Positions 18,881 through 26,615 of a stretch of DNA of 64,000 nt are shown here, piece by piece. The DNA is from JAKAVN01 sp963734845 (lineage in GTDB: Bacteria > Desulfobacterota > Binatia > Binatales > Binataceae). Under the pieces are notes generated by a model, which worked only from the letters and a program-made list of their open reading frames with translations, was not told the DNA's origin and ran no database searches. Both the position numbers and the translations under genes were made by a program. Location of the stretch: the NCBI GenBank assembly GCA_963734845.1, contig CAVTIS010000015.1, positions 1-64,000 of the forward strand, read 5' to 3'. Position 1 is the first letter of the stretch, and each line of letters opens with the position of its first letter.

Positions 18881-18968
18881 GCTCTGGTCGCGCCGCCGAC
18901 CGCGCGATACTTGAACGGGCTTGAGACTTCATACTCGATAAGCAAGGTTAGAAAAAGGCAACTATCCC

Positions 18969-18997
18969 TTGACTGTATAAACGCCATTTGCTAAAGT
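18969..18997 (+). promoter_or_regulatory. Sigma-70-like promoter for the transposase gene
   Basis: TTGACT (18969-18974) and TAAAGT (18992-18997) are separated by 17 bases. The expected start site falls at or next to the ATG at 19005, so the message would be leaderless, or translation would begin at an internal ATG such as that of MEFMAEF. Confidence 0.4.
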
Positions 18998-19004
18998 TCC
19001 TGTC

Positions 19005-19940
19005 ATGCAGATGAAAGATCGCAAAGCGTCTTCGCGGCGTGCATCTTCTGAATCACGCTACTCGCTCATGGAGTTCATGGCCGAGTTTGCTGACGATGAG
19101 GCTTGCCTGCAACGGCTCTGGCGCGACCGTTATTCGGCGGACGGAACCAACGCGCATTGCCCTAAGTGCGAAGCCGTGCGCCCGTTCCATCGGTACGGGA
19201 CGAAGCAGCAACGGCAGTCGTGGACGTGTACCGCGTGCGGCCATCATCTGCATCCGACAGCGGGAACGATCTATCACAAATCGTCCACGTCGCTGCGTCT
19301 CTGGTTCTATGCCATGTACTTGATGACAAGCACCCGCTGCGGTATCTCCGCGAAGCAGCTTGAGCGGGAACTTGGCGTCACCTACAAAACCGCTTGGCGC
19401 ATCTTCAATAAAATCCGGTCGCTGCTTGACGAGGAGATCCGCGATTTGTCGGGGACCGTCGAGACTGACGAAACATTCATCGGCTGCAAAGAGGGAAATA
19501 AGAACGCCGGCAAGCGTCTCAATGATGGTCGCGGCACTATCGGCAAACAACCTGTGTGGGGAGCGATGGAGCGCGGCGGTCGTGTCGTTGCGGTAGTCGT
19601 TCCTGATACCAAAAAGGCGACGCTGCTCCCGCATGTGATCGAGCGCGTAATGCCTCGCTCGACTGTATATTCGGATGAAGCCTACGCCTACGATCCAGTT
19701 AAGGGGCTGGGCTTTCAGCACAAGCGCGTCCATCACGCAGCCAAGATTTACGTTGAAGGCAACGTGCACGTAAACTCGCTTGAAGGATGCTGGTCGCTGC
19801 TCAAGCGCGGAATCGGGGGAGTGTACCATTCCGTATCCGCTAGGCACTTGCAGTCCTACGTGAGCGAGTATGCTTGGCGCTATAACCATCGCAATGACCG
19901 TCGTGCGCAATTCGATACGTTACGGGCGGCTAGGCCGTGA
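19005..19940 (+). CDS. IS1595 family (ISXO2-like) transposase
   Basis: The transposase cuts and joins the ends of its own insertion sequence. An N-terminal zinc ribbon (CPKC ... CTAC, about residues 46-78) precedes a helix-turn-helix region (ISAKQLERELGVTYKTAWRI). The ISXO2-type DDE catalytic domain follows: VETDETFIG (first Asp), VYSDEAYAYD (second Asp) and VNSLEGCWSLLKRGIGG, where this family often uses Asn/His/Glu-type residues. It appears full length at 311 residues and undamaged, so the element may be active. The true start may be the ATG at MEFMAEF, since the first 22 residues are unlike relatives. Confidence 0.92.
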   Translation: MQMKDRKASSRRASSESRYSLMEFMAEFADDEACLQRLWRDRYSADGTNAHCPKCEAVRPFHRYGTKQQRQSWTCTACGHHLHPTAGTIYHKSSTSLRLWFYAMYLMTSTRCGISAKQLERELGVTYKTAWRIFNKIRSLLDEEIRDLSGTVETDETFIGCKEGNKNAGKRLNDGRGTIGKQPVWGAMERGGRVVAVVVPDTKKATLLPHVIERVMPRSTVYSDEAYAYDPVKGLGFQHKRVHHAAKIYVEGNVHVNSLEGCWSLLKRGIGGVYHSVSARHLQSYVSEYAWRYNHRNDRRAQFDTLRAARP

Positions 19941-20058
19941 TGGCTTGGCCGCTTTCTTTAAATTATCAAAGAAATCTCTGCGCTTCGGGCAAGGGATTTC
20001 GTGACCCTTAGAAGTTTTTTGCGTAGGACAATCCGACTTAGTATTCTTGTCGTTTTTC

Positions 20059-20784
20059 ATGGGGTGGCACTCGCAATGGCGCTATCGGGAATTCTTCGAA
20101 GCTAAACTGCGGATAGACCGGGCACATAAACACCTGACTGAGTTGGAAGACGTTCTTAAATGGTATGGAGACGACCTTAACCCCCAGCCCATTGATGAGG
20201 TCGATCGTGATGGGTTTGTTGACCACACGGAGATAGGAGAGCTTGAAAGCGGTGAGATCCAAATTATTATTGGTGATTTTATCCACAACCTTCGATCTGC
20301 CCTGAATTATATCGCGGTCACTATCTGGCGACATGATTCTCCGGAGATAAAAATCCCGACAACATTTCAATTTCCTATCGAAAGCACCCAAAAGCTCTTT
20401 TCGGAGCACAGGCCGACCCGAATGAAAGGCATTAGCGATAAACATATCGCAGTGTTCGAGCGGTTTCAGCCGTACAGTGGATGCCACTGGATGAAGTTCC
20501 TTGCCGATTTCTCCAAGACGGATAAACACTACAATTTCATCAGAGTCAATCTCGCTTTGAACGAGTGGGCAGGAACAGTCGATACAGAAACCACCGATGG
20601 GGAAGAGCATGTGCAGATGTATTGCTTCACCGAGCATGAGGTAACGTTCCCCGATGGAATGTCGATCATAGAGACGCTTAAGGAAATCCAAACGCAGGTT
20701 ACTAATGTGCTTGAAGAGTTCAATACGCTTCTGTTGGACGAGATGAGGGCTAAAATCGCTGCGATCAGGCAGCTTAAGAAATGA
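20059..20784 (+). CDS. Hypothetical protein
   Basis: This is a soluble, acidic protein of about 241 residues. It carries the motif IIIGDFIHNLRSALNYIAV (about residues 70-88), which I recall from scattered uncharacterised bacterial proteins, followed by a His/Lys-rich FSKTDKHYNFIRV. The histidine-containing helix might suggest a HEPN-like fold, but I cannot support a function. A TTG at 20047 is an alternative start; neither start has a clear ribosome-binding site. It lies directly after the IS1595 transposase and converges with the next gene. Its codon use is less G+C-biased than the chromosome around it, consistent with transfer. Confidence 0.75.
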   Translation: MGWHSQWRYREFFEAKLRIDRAHKHLTELEDVLKWYGDDLNPQPIDEVDRDGFVDHTEIGELESGEIQIIIGDFIHNLRSALNYIAVTIWRHDSPEIKIPTTFQFPIESTQKLFSEHRPTRMKGISDKHIAVFERFQPYSGCHWMKFLADFSKTDKHYNFIRVNLALNEWAGTVDTETTDGEEHVQMYCFTEHEVTFPDGMSIIETLKEIQTQVTNVLEEFNTLLLDEMRAKIAAIRQLKK

Positions 20785-20824
20785 TTCATCAAATTCCGAA
20801 CTCTCAGTGCGAAAACCCATGACC

Positions 20825-21433
20825 TTACACATCCTCAAAATATTCCATCAGGTGAGCGAACGCGTGCGCGCGATCTTTTAACGCACGAGCGGATCTCCAA
20901 AGCTTGTCTACTGCGGCTTTCTTTACTTGCTCTACCAACGTTGCCCGATCCGCTCGACCGCTGTGCTTTGAGTGCGTTTCAAGAATGGACTGAATTGCTG
21001 CATTCCAGGTTTCAATCAAATCTTGGTACGCCTCGCTCGTGAGAGTCCAACCGTGCTCCATATCCGCCCAGTGCCCACTTAACTGCCCGAGCGAAGTATG
21101 CGGAGGAAATTTGAGAAACGCATTGTCTTGCGAAACAAGTTGAGGAAGGGGGCGAGGGTGTAACCGTCGCCTTCGTGCTACCATTTGTAAAATCCCAGCG
21201 ATGGCAATAAGCGCGAAAGCTATAAGCGCCCCCAATGCCATACCGGTCCATTTGCGATCCACGCCCCTTAGAGTGCCTATGGTTGTGAGCGCGGCGGCTA
21301 TCACAGCACCACCGCATGCGGCCCATAGAATGCTTCCGACCATCCCGAAAAATGCAGCGAAAGCGTTATCGACAGCCGCTTGTAAAATTCTCTCAGGGAA
21401 CGAACTCCATAGGTTGCGCATACTGTGGAGCAT
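20825..21433 (-). CDS. Membrane-anchored hypothetical protein
   Basis: This 202-residue protein has two hydrophobic segments near the N-terminus (about residues 22-52 and 66-86) around a short basic loop, then a soluble helical domain of about 110 residues rich in Trp, His and charged residues. The likely topology is two membrane spans with both ends in the cytoplasm. No family is recognised. It is convergent with the hypothetical gene at 20059 and shares its lower-G+C composition, so both may have arrived with the IS element. Confidence 0.65.
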   Translation of the reverse strand: MLHSMRNLWSSFPERILQAAVDNAFAAFFGMVGSILWAACGGAVIAAALTTIGTLRGVDRKWTGMALGALIAFALIAIAGILQMVARRRRLHPRPLPQLVSQDNAFLKFPPHTSLGQLSGHWADMEHGWTLTSEAYQDLIETWNAAIQSILETHSKHSGRADRATLVEQVKKAAVDKLWRSARALKDRAHAFAHLMEYFEDV

Positions 21434-21568
21434 AGCGCAGGACGTGGGCGAATTTCTACAGTGGCGGGATAATTACCTTAGAAAAATTGAGCCTCTTGTC
21501 CGGCCGCACAGTCCGTGCGATTAGCTAGCGGGTAGGTCTTAGCATCTCAATGTCAGCGAGGCCAGATC

Positions 21569-23251
21569 ATGACGTATGACATCATTATAAAAGGCGGCAC
21601 TGTCGTCGATGGCACCGGCGCCGCGCGCTTCGGCGCGGACCTCGCGCTCGCCAACGGCAAAATCGCCGAGATTGGCCGCGTGACCGAGAGCGCCGCGGAA
21701 ATTATCGACGCTCGCGGCCTGGTCGTCGCGCCCGGCTTCGTCGATCCGCATACTCACTACGACGCGCAGATCTGCTGGGACCCCCTGATAACCTCGTCGT
21801 CATGGCATGGCGTGACTTCGGTCGTGATGGGCAACTGCGGCGTGGGAATCGCGCCGTGCAGGCCCGAAGTGCGGGAAATAGCGACGTGGGACCTGGTCAA
21901 CGTCGAGGCGATTCCGTTCGACGTCCTGAGCAAAGGTATCACCTGGGACTGGGAAAGCTTTCCGCAATTCATGGACGCCGCCGCGCGCCGCGGTTCGGGC
22001 ATCAACCTCGGCTTCTTCGCTCCGCTGACGCCGTTTCGTCATTTCGCGATGGGCGAGGAATCGATGGAACGCGCGGCGACGCCGGCCGAGACCGCGCAAA
22101 TCGCGGCGCTGCTGCGCGAGGCCGTGAGCGCGGGCGCGATGGGCTTCTCCACCACCATCTCGGCGCAGCATATCGGCTACAAGGGGCGCCCGCTCGCCTG
22201 CCGCAACGCCAGCCGCGATGAATTGATCGCGTACGCCGGCGTGCTCGGCGAACTGGGCCGCGGCGCGATGGAAGTCTCGCTCACCAAAGCGCCCGGAATC
22301 CTCGCCGAAGACGAGTACGAATTCCTCGACATGCTGCTGAGCGCGAGCCGCCGGCCCGCCACCTGGCTAGCCCTGCTCGGCCGCGACGACGATCCCGACG
22401 CCTGTCTCAAATCGCTCGACCGCGCGGAGCCGCTGGTGCGCCGCGGCGGCGTGCCGCAGGTCACGTGCCGCCCGCTGATCGTACAGCTCAACCTGCGCGA
22501 GCCATTCATCATGGCGGCGATGCGCACGTGGAATCCGGTCTTCAACCAGCCGCCCGAAGTCCAGAAAAAGTTCTACCGCGACCCCGGCTTTCGCGAGAGC
22601 TTTCGCCGCGAACTCGAGCGCCCGGGAATTTTCTCCGGCCGCTGGGAACGGATGGAAATCAAGGAAGTCGGAAATCCCGCGCTGCGCACGCTCGAGGGCC
22701 GCACGGTCGCTGAAGTCGCGCGCGAGCGCGCCCGCGACGGCCTCGACACCTTCCTCGACCTCGGACTCGAAGACGACCTGCGAATGGAATTCAGCTACGC
22801 CGTGTTCAACGCCAACGAGGATCGGATTCCCGAACTGCTGCGCGACCCGCGCACGATGCTCGGGCTGTCCGACGGGGGCGCCCATGTCGACATGCTGATC
22901 GACGCCGGCTACACGACCTACCTGCTCGGCACCTGGGTGCGCGAGCGCCAGGCCCTCACGCTGGAGCACGCAATCAAGCGCATCACCTCGGAGCCCGCGG
23001 ATTTCTTCGGCATGCGCACGCGCGGGCGGCTAAAGCCGGGGATGGCGGCCGACGTCGCGATCTTCGATCCCAACACGGTGGGCTCGGCGCTGCGCGGCAC
23101 GATGCGCAACGACTTGCCGGGCGGGGGGCGGCGCCTGGTGATGGAAGCGCGCGGCATGTACTGCACCATCGTCAACGGGCGGGTGCTCTATCGCGAAGGC
23201 AAAGCAACCGAGGCGCGGCCCGGGATGGTGCTGCGCTGCGGCAATTGTTGA
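21569..23251 (+). CDS. N-acyl-D-amino-acid deacylase family amidohydrolase
   Basis: This is a cytoplasmic metal-dependent amidohydrolase (560 residues) of the D-aminoacylase type, which removes acyl groups from N-acyl-D-amino acids. Visible are IIIKGGTVVDGTG (start of the small beta domain), the metal-binding HTHYDAQ near residue 62, GNCGVGIAPC with the bridging Cys, and LGLSDGGAHVDML with a catalytic Asp near 420. A GAGG site lies upstream of the ATG. In Binatota-like genomes many such paralogues are only loosely annotated, so the true substrate may be another amide or lactam. It is followed 44 bases later by two CoA-transferase genes, suggesting one operon. Confidence 0.85.
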   Translation: MTYDIIIKGGTVVDGTGAARFGADLALANGKIAEIGRVTESAAEIIDARGLVVAPGFVDPHTHYDAQICWDPLITSSSWHGVTSVVMGNCGVGIAPCRPEVREIATWDLVNVEAIPFDVLSKGITWDWESFPQFMDAAARRGSGINLGFFAPLTPFRHFAMGEESMERAATPAETAQIAALLREAVSAGAMGFSTTISAQHIGYKGRPLACRNASRDELIAYAGVLGELGRGAMEVSLTKAPGILAEDEYEFLDMLLSASRRPATWLALLGRDDDPDACLKSLDRAEPLVRRGGVPQVTCRPLIVQLNLREPFIMAAMRTWNPVFNQPPEVQKKFYRDPGFRESFRRELERPGIFSGRWERMEIKEVGNPALRTLEGRTVAEVARERARDGLDTFLDLGLEDDLRMEFSYAVFNANEDRIPELLRDPRTMLGLSDGGAHVDMLIDAGYTTYLLGTWVRERQALTLEHAIKRITSEPADFFGMRTRGRLKPGMAADVAIFDPNTVGSALRGTMRNDLPGGGRRLVMEARGMYCTIVNGRVLYREGKATEARPGMVLRCGNC

Positions 23252-23295
23252 CGGCGCCTGCAATTACCGACCTGCTGCGACGACTGACGTATTAG

Positions 23296-24492
23296 ATGGC
23301 TGACGTATTAAAAGATATCCGCGTCGTCGAATTCAGCGACGGATGCTCGGCCGCCTTCTGCGGCCGGCTCTTCGCGCGGATGGGCGCCGACGTGGTGCTG
23401 GTCGAACGGCCGCGCACCGGTAGCGCGGTGCGATGGCTGCCGCCGTTCCTCGACGATCGCGCTGGCGTCGAGCGCAGCGGGCTCTTCATGTTTACCGCGT
23501 CGGGCAAGCGCAGCCTCACGCTCGACGCGGAAAAGCCCGACGGCGCGGCTATTCTGCGACGCTTGCTCGAGCGCGCCGACGTTCTGATCGACGATCGCGG
23601 CGTCTCCGCCCAAGGCGCGCCCGCTTCCGCGTCAGACGCGGATTCTGTCGACCCCGCCAATCCTCGGCTCGTGCGCCTCGTGTTTCGCAACTTCACCGCG
23701 GGCGGACCGTATGAGAAATGGCTCGCCACCGAGCTTCAACTCGCCGCGCTCGGCGGATGGATGGCGCAACTCGGCGAACCGCGGCGCACGCCGCTCATCA
23801 GCAACAGCCGCACGATGACGGCGTTCGTGCCGGGCGTGATCGGCGCGATCGCGGCGCTGGCGGCCGTACGCGGCGCGCGCCTCAACGGGCGCGGCCGGCG
23901 TATCGACGTCGCCGCGCAGGAAGCCCTGGTTTTCACCACGCGCTTCAACGAGACCTTCCTCTCCTATACCGGCACCGAAATTAAGCGCGCGGGCGACCGT
24001 TACCCCGCGTGGGCCGCCTACCGCACCTTTAAGGCCGCCGACGGAGACGTTACCGCGGCCGCCGCCACTGACGCGCAGATCGAAAAGCTGATGGAGGTGG
24101 CAGGAATCGACGATCCGCGCTTTAAAACGCGTAAAGACCGCGAAGCGCGCGTTGACGACTTCGGAATCGCTGTCAGCCGATGGACCGTCAGGCACAGCCG
24201 CGACGAAATTTTCAAGCGCTGCCAGGAAGCTCGCATCCCGATGGGCAAGGTCAATCGAATCGACGAAATTGCAACGATGGAGCAGGTCAAGGCGCGCGGG
24301 TTTTTCGAAGAGATAGATCATCCCGTTGCCGGGCACCGCCGCTTTCCCGGAGGGCCGGCCAAATTCGGCGGCCAATGGCCGTCGCCGCGCCGCGCGCCGC
24401 TGCTCGGCGAGCATACGGTGGAAATTCTGACCGGCGAGTTGAAATATCCAGCCGCAGACATCGCGACACTCGCCGAGATGGGAGTTATATGA
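23296..24492 (+). CDS. CaiB/BaiF type III CoA-transferase subunit lacking the catalytic Asp
   Basis: The fold is clearly that of type III CoA-transferases (IRVVEFSDGCSAAFCGRLFA, MGADVVLVERP, KRSLTLD, C-terminal LGEHTVEIL). At the position of the catalytic Asp (formyl-CoA transferase Asp169) this 398-residue protein has Ala176 in TMTAFVPG, and no acidic residue lies nearby. The GRGRRIDVAAQEAL landmark 24 residues later fixes the alignment. Alone it is probably inactive. It overlaps the next gene by four bases (ATGA), and that gene keeps the Asp, so I infer a hetero-oligomer. CTGACGTATTA occurs just before and again overlapping the start codon (23284 and 23300). Confidence 0.88.
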   Translation: MADVLKDIRVVEFSDGCSAAFCGRLFARMGADVVLVERPRTGSAVRWLPPFLDDRAGVERSGLFMFTASGKRSLTLDAEKPDGAAILRRLLERADVLIDDRGVSAQGAPASASDADSVDPANPRLVRLVFRNFTAGGPYEKWLATELQLAALGGWMAQLGEPRRTPLISNSRTMTAFVPGVIGAIAALAAVRGARLNGRGRRIDVAAQEALVFTTRFNETFLSYTGTEIKRAGDRYPAWAAYRTFKAADGDVTAAAATDAQIEKLMEVAGIDDPRFKTRKDREARVDDFGIAVSRWTVRHSRDEIFKRCQEARIPMGKVNRIDEIATMEQVKARGFFEEIDHPVAGHRRFPGGPAKFGGQWPSPRRAPLLGEHTVEILTGELKYPAADIATLAEMGVI

Positions 24493-25724
24493 ACGCCCCG
24501 CTCCTGCCGCTGGACGGAATCCGTATCGTCGACTTTACCGCCTATTGGGCGGGACCGCTGCCGACCGCGATCATGGCCGACCTCGGCGCGGAAGTGATCA
24601 AGGTCGAATCGATTCAGCGGCCCGATCAATTCCGTATCGTCGCGATCCCGGGCGACCCGGCGGAAGTTTACGAACTGTCGCCGCCGTTTAACGCCACCAA
24701 CCGCAACAAGCTGGACCTGACGCTCGATCTCGCGCAGCCCGAAGGCGTGCGGCTGTTCAAGGAACTGGTAAAGCACAGCGACGCAGTGGTGCAGAATTAC
24801 TCGCCGCGCGTGATGCCGCAGCTTGGGCTTTCTTACGAGACTCTGCGCGAGGTCAATCCGGCGATCGTGATGACCTCCGTGTCGGGCTTCGGCCAGGAAG
24901 GTCCGTGGCGCGACTACGTTTCGTTCGCCGCCATCGGCGAGGCCCTCTCAGGAATCTCGGGGCTGAGCGGCTATACCGGCGAGGGCGCGCTCATTCATGG
25001 CGTGGGCGTTTCCGATCCGTACGCCGGCTACCTCGCGGCGTTCAGCACGCTCGCCGCTGTGCATCACGCGCGGGCCACGGGCGAAGGGCAGCACGTTGAC
25101 GTCTCGCAACTGGAAGCGAGCATGCAGTACATCGCGGATGCGCTGGTCCAGCTCGAGTTCACCGGACGTCCGCGTGCGCGCGCCACCAGCGACGACTCGG
25201 CGATGGCGCCGCATGGCGCGTTTCCCACGCGCGGCGACGATGCGTGGATCGCGCTGAGCGTCGCGACCGAGGAGCAGTGGTGTGCGCTGCTCGGGGCGAT
25301 GGAAACTCCCGGATGGGCGTCCGACGCGCGTTTCGCCACGCCGCTGCTTCGCCGGCGCAACCGCGTAGCACTCAACAAACTCGTCGCCGAGTGGACCGCG
25401 CGCTTCGATCGCTACGAACTCGCGCGCGACCTGCAAGCCCGCGGAGTTCCTGCGGCGCCGGTGCTCGCGCCTTCGGACCTAATCAACGATCCCGGCCTCA
25501 AGGCCGCCGATTTTTTTCAGTACGTCGACCATCCCGTCGCCGGGCGTCATCCGTACCCCTCCTTTCCCGCGCAAATCGACGGAGAACATCCGCCGATCAA
25601 AAGGGTTGGCCCGATCCTCGGCGCGGACAACCACTACGTGCTCACGAAAATCCTGGGACTCAGCGACGCCGAGATTGCGCGCCTGGAAGCGGACAAGATC
25701 ATCGGAACCCGGCCGCTCTACTGA
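24489..25724 (+). CDS. CaiB/BaiF type III CoA-transferase, catalytic subunit
   Basis: This 411-residue protein transfers CoA between carboxylic acids via an aspartyl-CoA mixed anhydride. The expected nucleophile is Asp176 in GVGVSDPYAG, followed at the correct distance by ATGEGQHVDVSQLEA. N-terminal landmarks IRIVDFTAYWAGPLP and LGAEVIKVES are typical. The start ATG overlaps the stop of the preceding Asp-less paralogue, so the two are coupled and are likely two subunits of one enzyme, as known for heteromeric benzylsuccinate-type transferases (recalled). The substrate cannot be read from the sequence. It converges with the crotonase gene only seven bases beyond its stop. Confidence 0.92.
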   Translation: MNAPLLPLDGIRIVDFTAYWAGPLPTAIMADLGAEVIKVESIQRPDQFRIVAIPGDPAEVYELSPPFNATNRNKLDLTLDLAQPEGVRLFKELVKHSDAVVQNYSPRVMPQLGLSYETLREVNPAIVMTSVSGFGQEGPWRDYVSFAAIGEALSGISGLSGYTGEGALIHGVGVSDPYAGYLAAFSTLAAVHHARATGEGQHVDVSQLEASMQYIADALVQLEFTGRPRARATSDDSAMAPHGAFPTRGDDAWIALSVATEEQWCALLGAMETPGWASDARFATPLLRRRNRVALNKLVAEWTARFDRYELARDLQARGVPAAPVLAPSDLINDPGLKAADFFQYVDHPVAGRHPYPSFPAQIDGEHPPIKRVGPILGADNHYVLTKILGLSDAEIARLEADKIIGTRPLY

Positions 25725-25731
25725 AATATCG

Positions 25732-26454
25732 TCAGGTGCGGTCGAGCAGAAGATCGAGCCGGAGCGCGCGGCCGCCGCTGGTCACCGCGTTGACGGTCGC
25801 TTTGACGCCCATCACTGCGACTGGATTCTTTGCCGCAATCGCCCGCGCCATCTCACGCACCGTCGCGTAAAGCTCCTCCTTCTTCACCACCCGGTTCACC
25901 AATCCCATCGGCAGCAGTTCTTCGGCGGTATAGCGGCGGCATGTGATGATGACCTCTTTGGCGATCGCGGGACCGCTTTGCGCCGCCAGCAGCGTGGTCG
26001 CCTCAGGGCTAAGCGGCACACCGAGATCGACTTCGGGAAACCAGAACTGCGCGCCGGCGACTGCGATTCGGATGTCGCAGCCGAGCGCGATGCCCCATCC
26101 GCCGCCGATCGCGTAGCCATTGATCGCGGCGATAGTCAGTATCTCCAGGTTGGCGAGCACGCCGAGCGCGCGGCCGATAAGACGCGAACGCCGCTTGGAG
26201 AGCGGCGCGAATAGACGTTGGCGCTCCGCGGGGTCGGTCACTTCCTTCAGCGTGGAGAGGTCAGCGCCGGCCGAAAAGGTGTTGCCGCTGCCGGTGACGA
26301 TCAACACTCGGACGTCGCGGTCGTCGCGCACCTGGTGCAACAGTCCTTCGAACTCCAGCACCACTTCTTCGTTGAGCGGATTGCGTTTTTCGGGCCGGTT
26401 GAAAATCAGTGTCGCAACCCGCCCGCTTTTCTCAAGTAAGAAACTTCCCGCCAT
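25732..26454 (-). CDS. Enoyl-CoA hydratase/isomerase (crotonase) family
   Basis: This is a 240-residue crotonase-fold protein that binds acyl-CoA in the cytoplasm. It shows FNRPEKRNPLNEEV, the oxyanion-hole segments FSAGADLSTL and INGYAIGGGWGIALGCD, and FPEVDLGVPLSPEAT. The Glu equivalent to rat Glu164 is present (FPEVDLG). The position of Glu144 in GGG(C/S)E is Gly in GGGWGIAL, so a classical hydratase reaction is doubtful; isomerase, hydrolase or dehalogenase-type chemistry is possible. It lies between two CoA-transferase loci on the opposite strand and has its own ribosome-binding site. Confidence 0.88.
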   Translation of the reverse strand: MAGSFLLEKSGRVATLIFNRPEKRNPLNEEVVLEFEGLLHQVRDDRDVRVLIVTGSGNTFSAGADLSTLKEVTDPAERQRLFAPLSKRRSRLIGRALGVLANLEILTIAAINGYAIGGGWGIALGCDIRIAVAGAQFWFPEVDLGVPLSPEATTLLAAQSGPAIAKEVIITCRRYTAEELLPMGLVNRVVKKEELYATVREMARAIAAKNPVAVMGVKATVNAVTSGGRALRLDLLLDRT

Positions 26455-26615
26455 TGCGCCTTCTCCTTTCGCCGCGATCTCTTAACGATGCCGAGACTGC
26501 CTTAAAGCGATCAAACTTGACAAGCTGAAGGCGCTTGTCTTACTGCTAAGCGCAAGTTTCCATACGCTGCACGCGTGAACGCGCCGCGCGCCCGTCTCCG
26601 CTCCCGGACAACTGC

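Larger units (their letters stand above)
18964..19997 (+). mobile_element. IS1595-type insertion sequence (boundaries approximate)
   Basis: The element consists of one ISXO2-like transposase gene. Its ends are not proven. ATCCCTTG at 18964-18971 and its inverted copy CAAGGGAT at 19990-19997 are the best candidate terminal repeats I can see, but they are short. No target duplication was confirmed. Composition here and in the next two genes is visibly less G+C-rich than the flanks. Confidence 0.45.

Noticed and set aside
20038..20838. 266-residue minus-strand frame opposite the hypothetical gene at 20059
   Set aside because: The plus-strand product has the more protein-like sequence (a recalled GDFIHNLRSAL motif); the opposite frame looks like its shadow.
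23284..23310. Direct repeat CTGACGTATTA around the start of the first CoA-transferase gene
   Set aside because: Two copies of 11 bases are too little to call an element; noted in the gene entry only.
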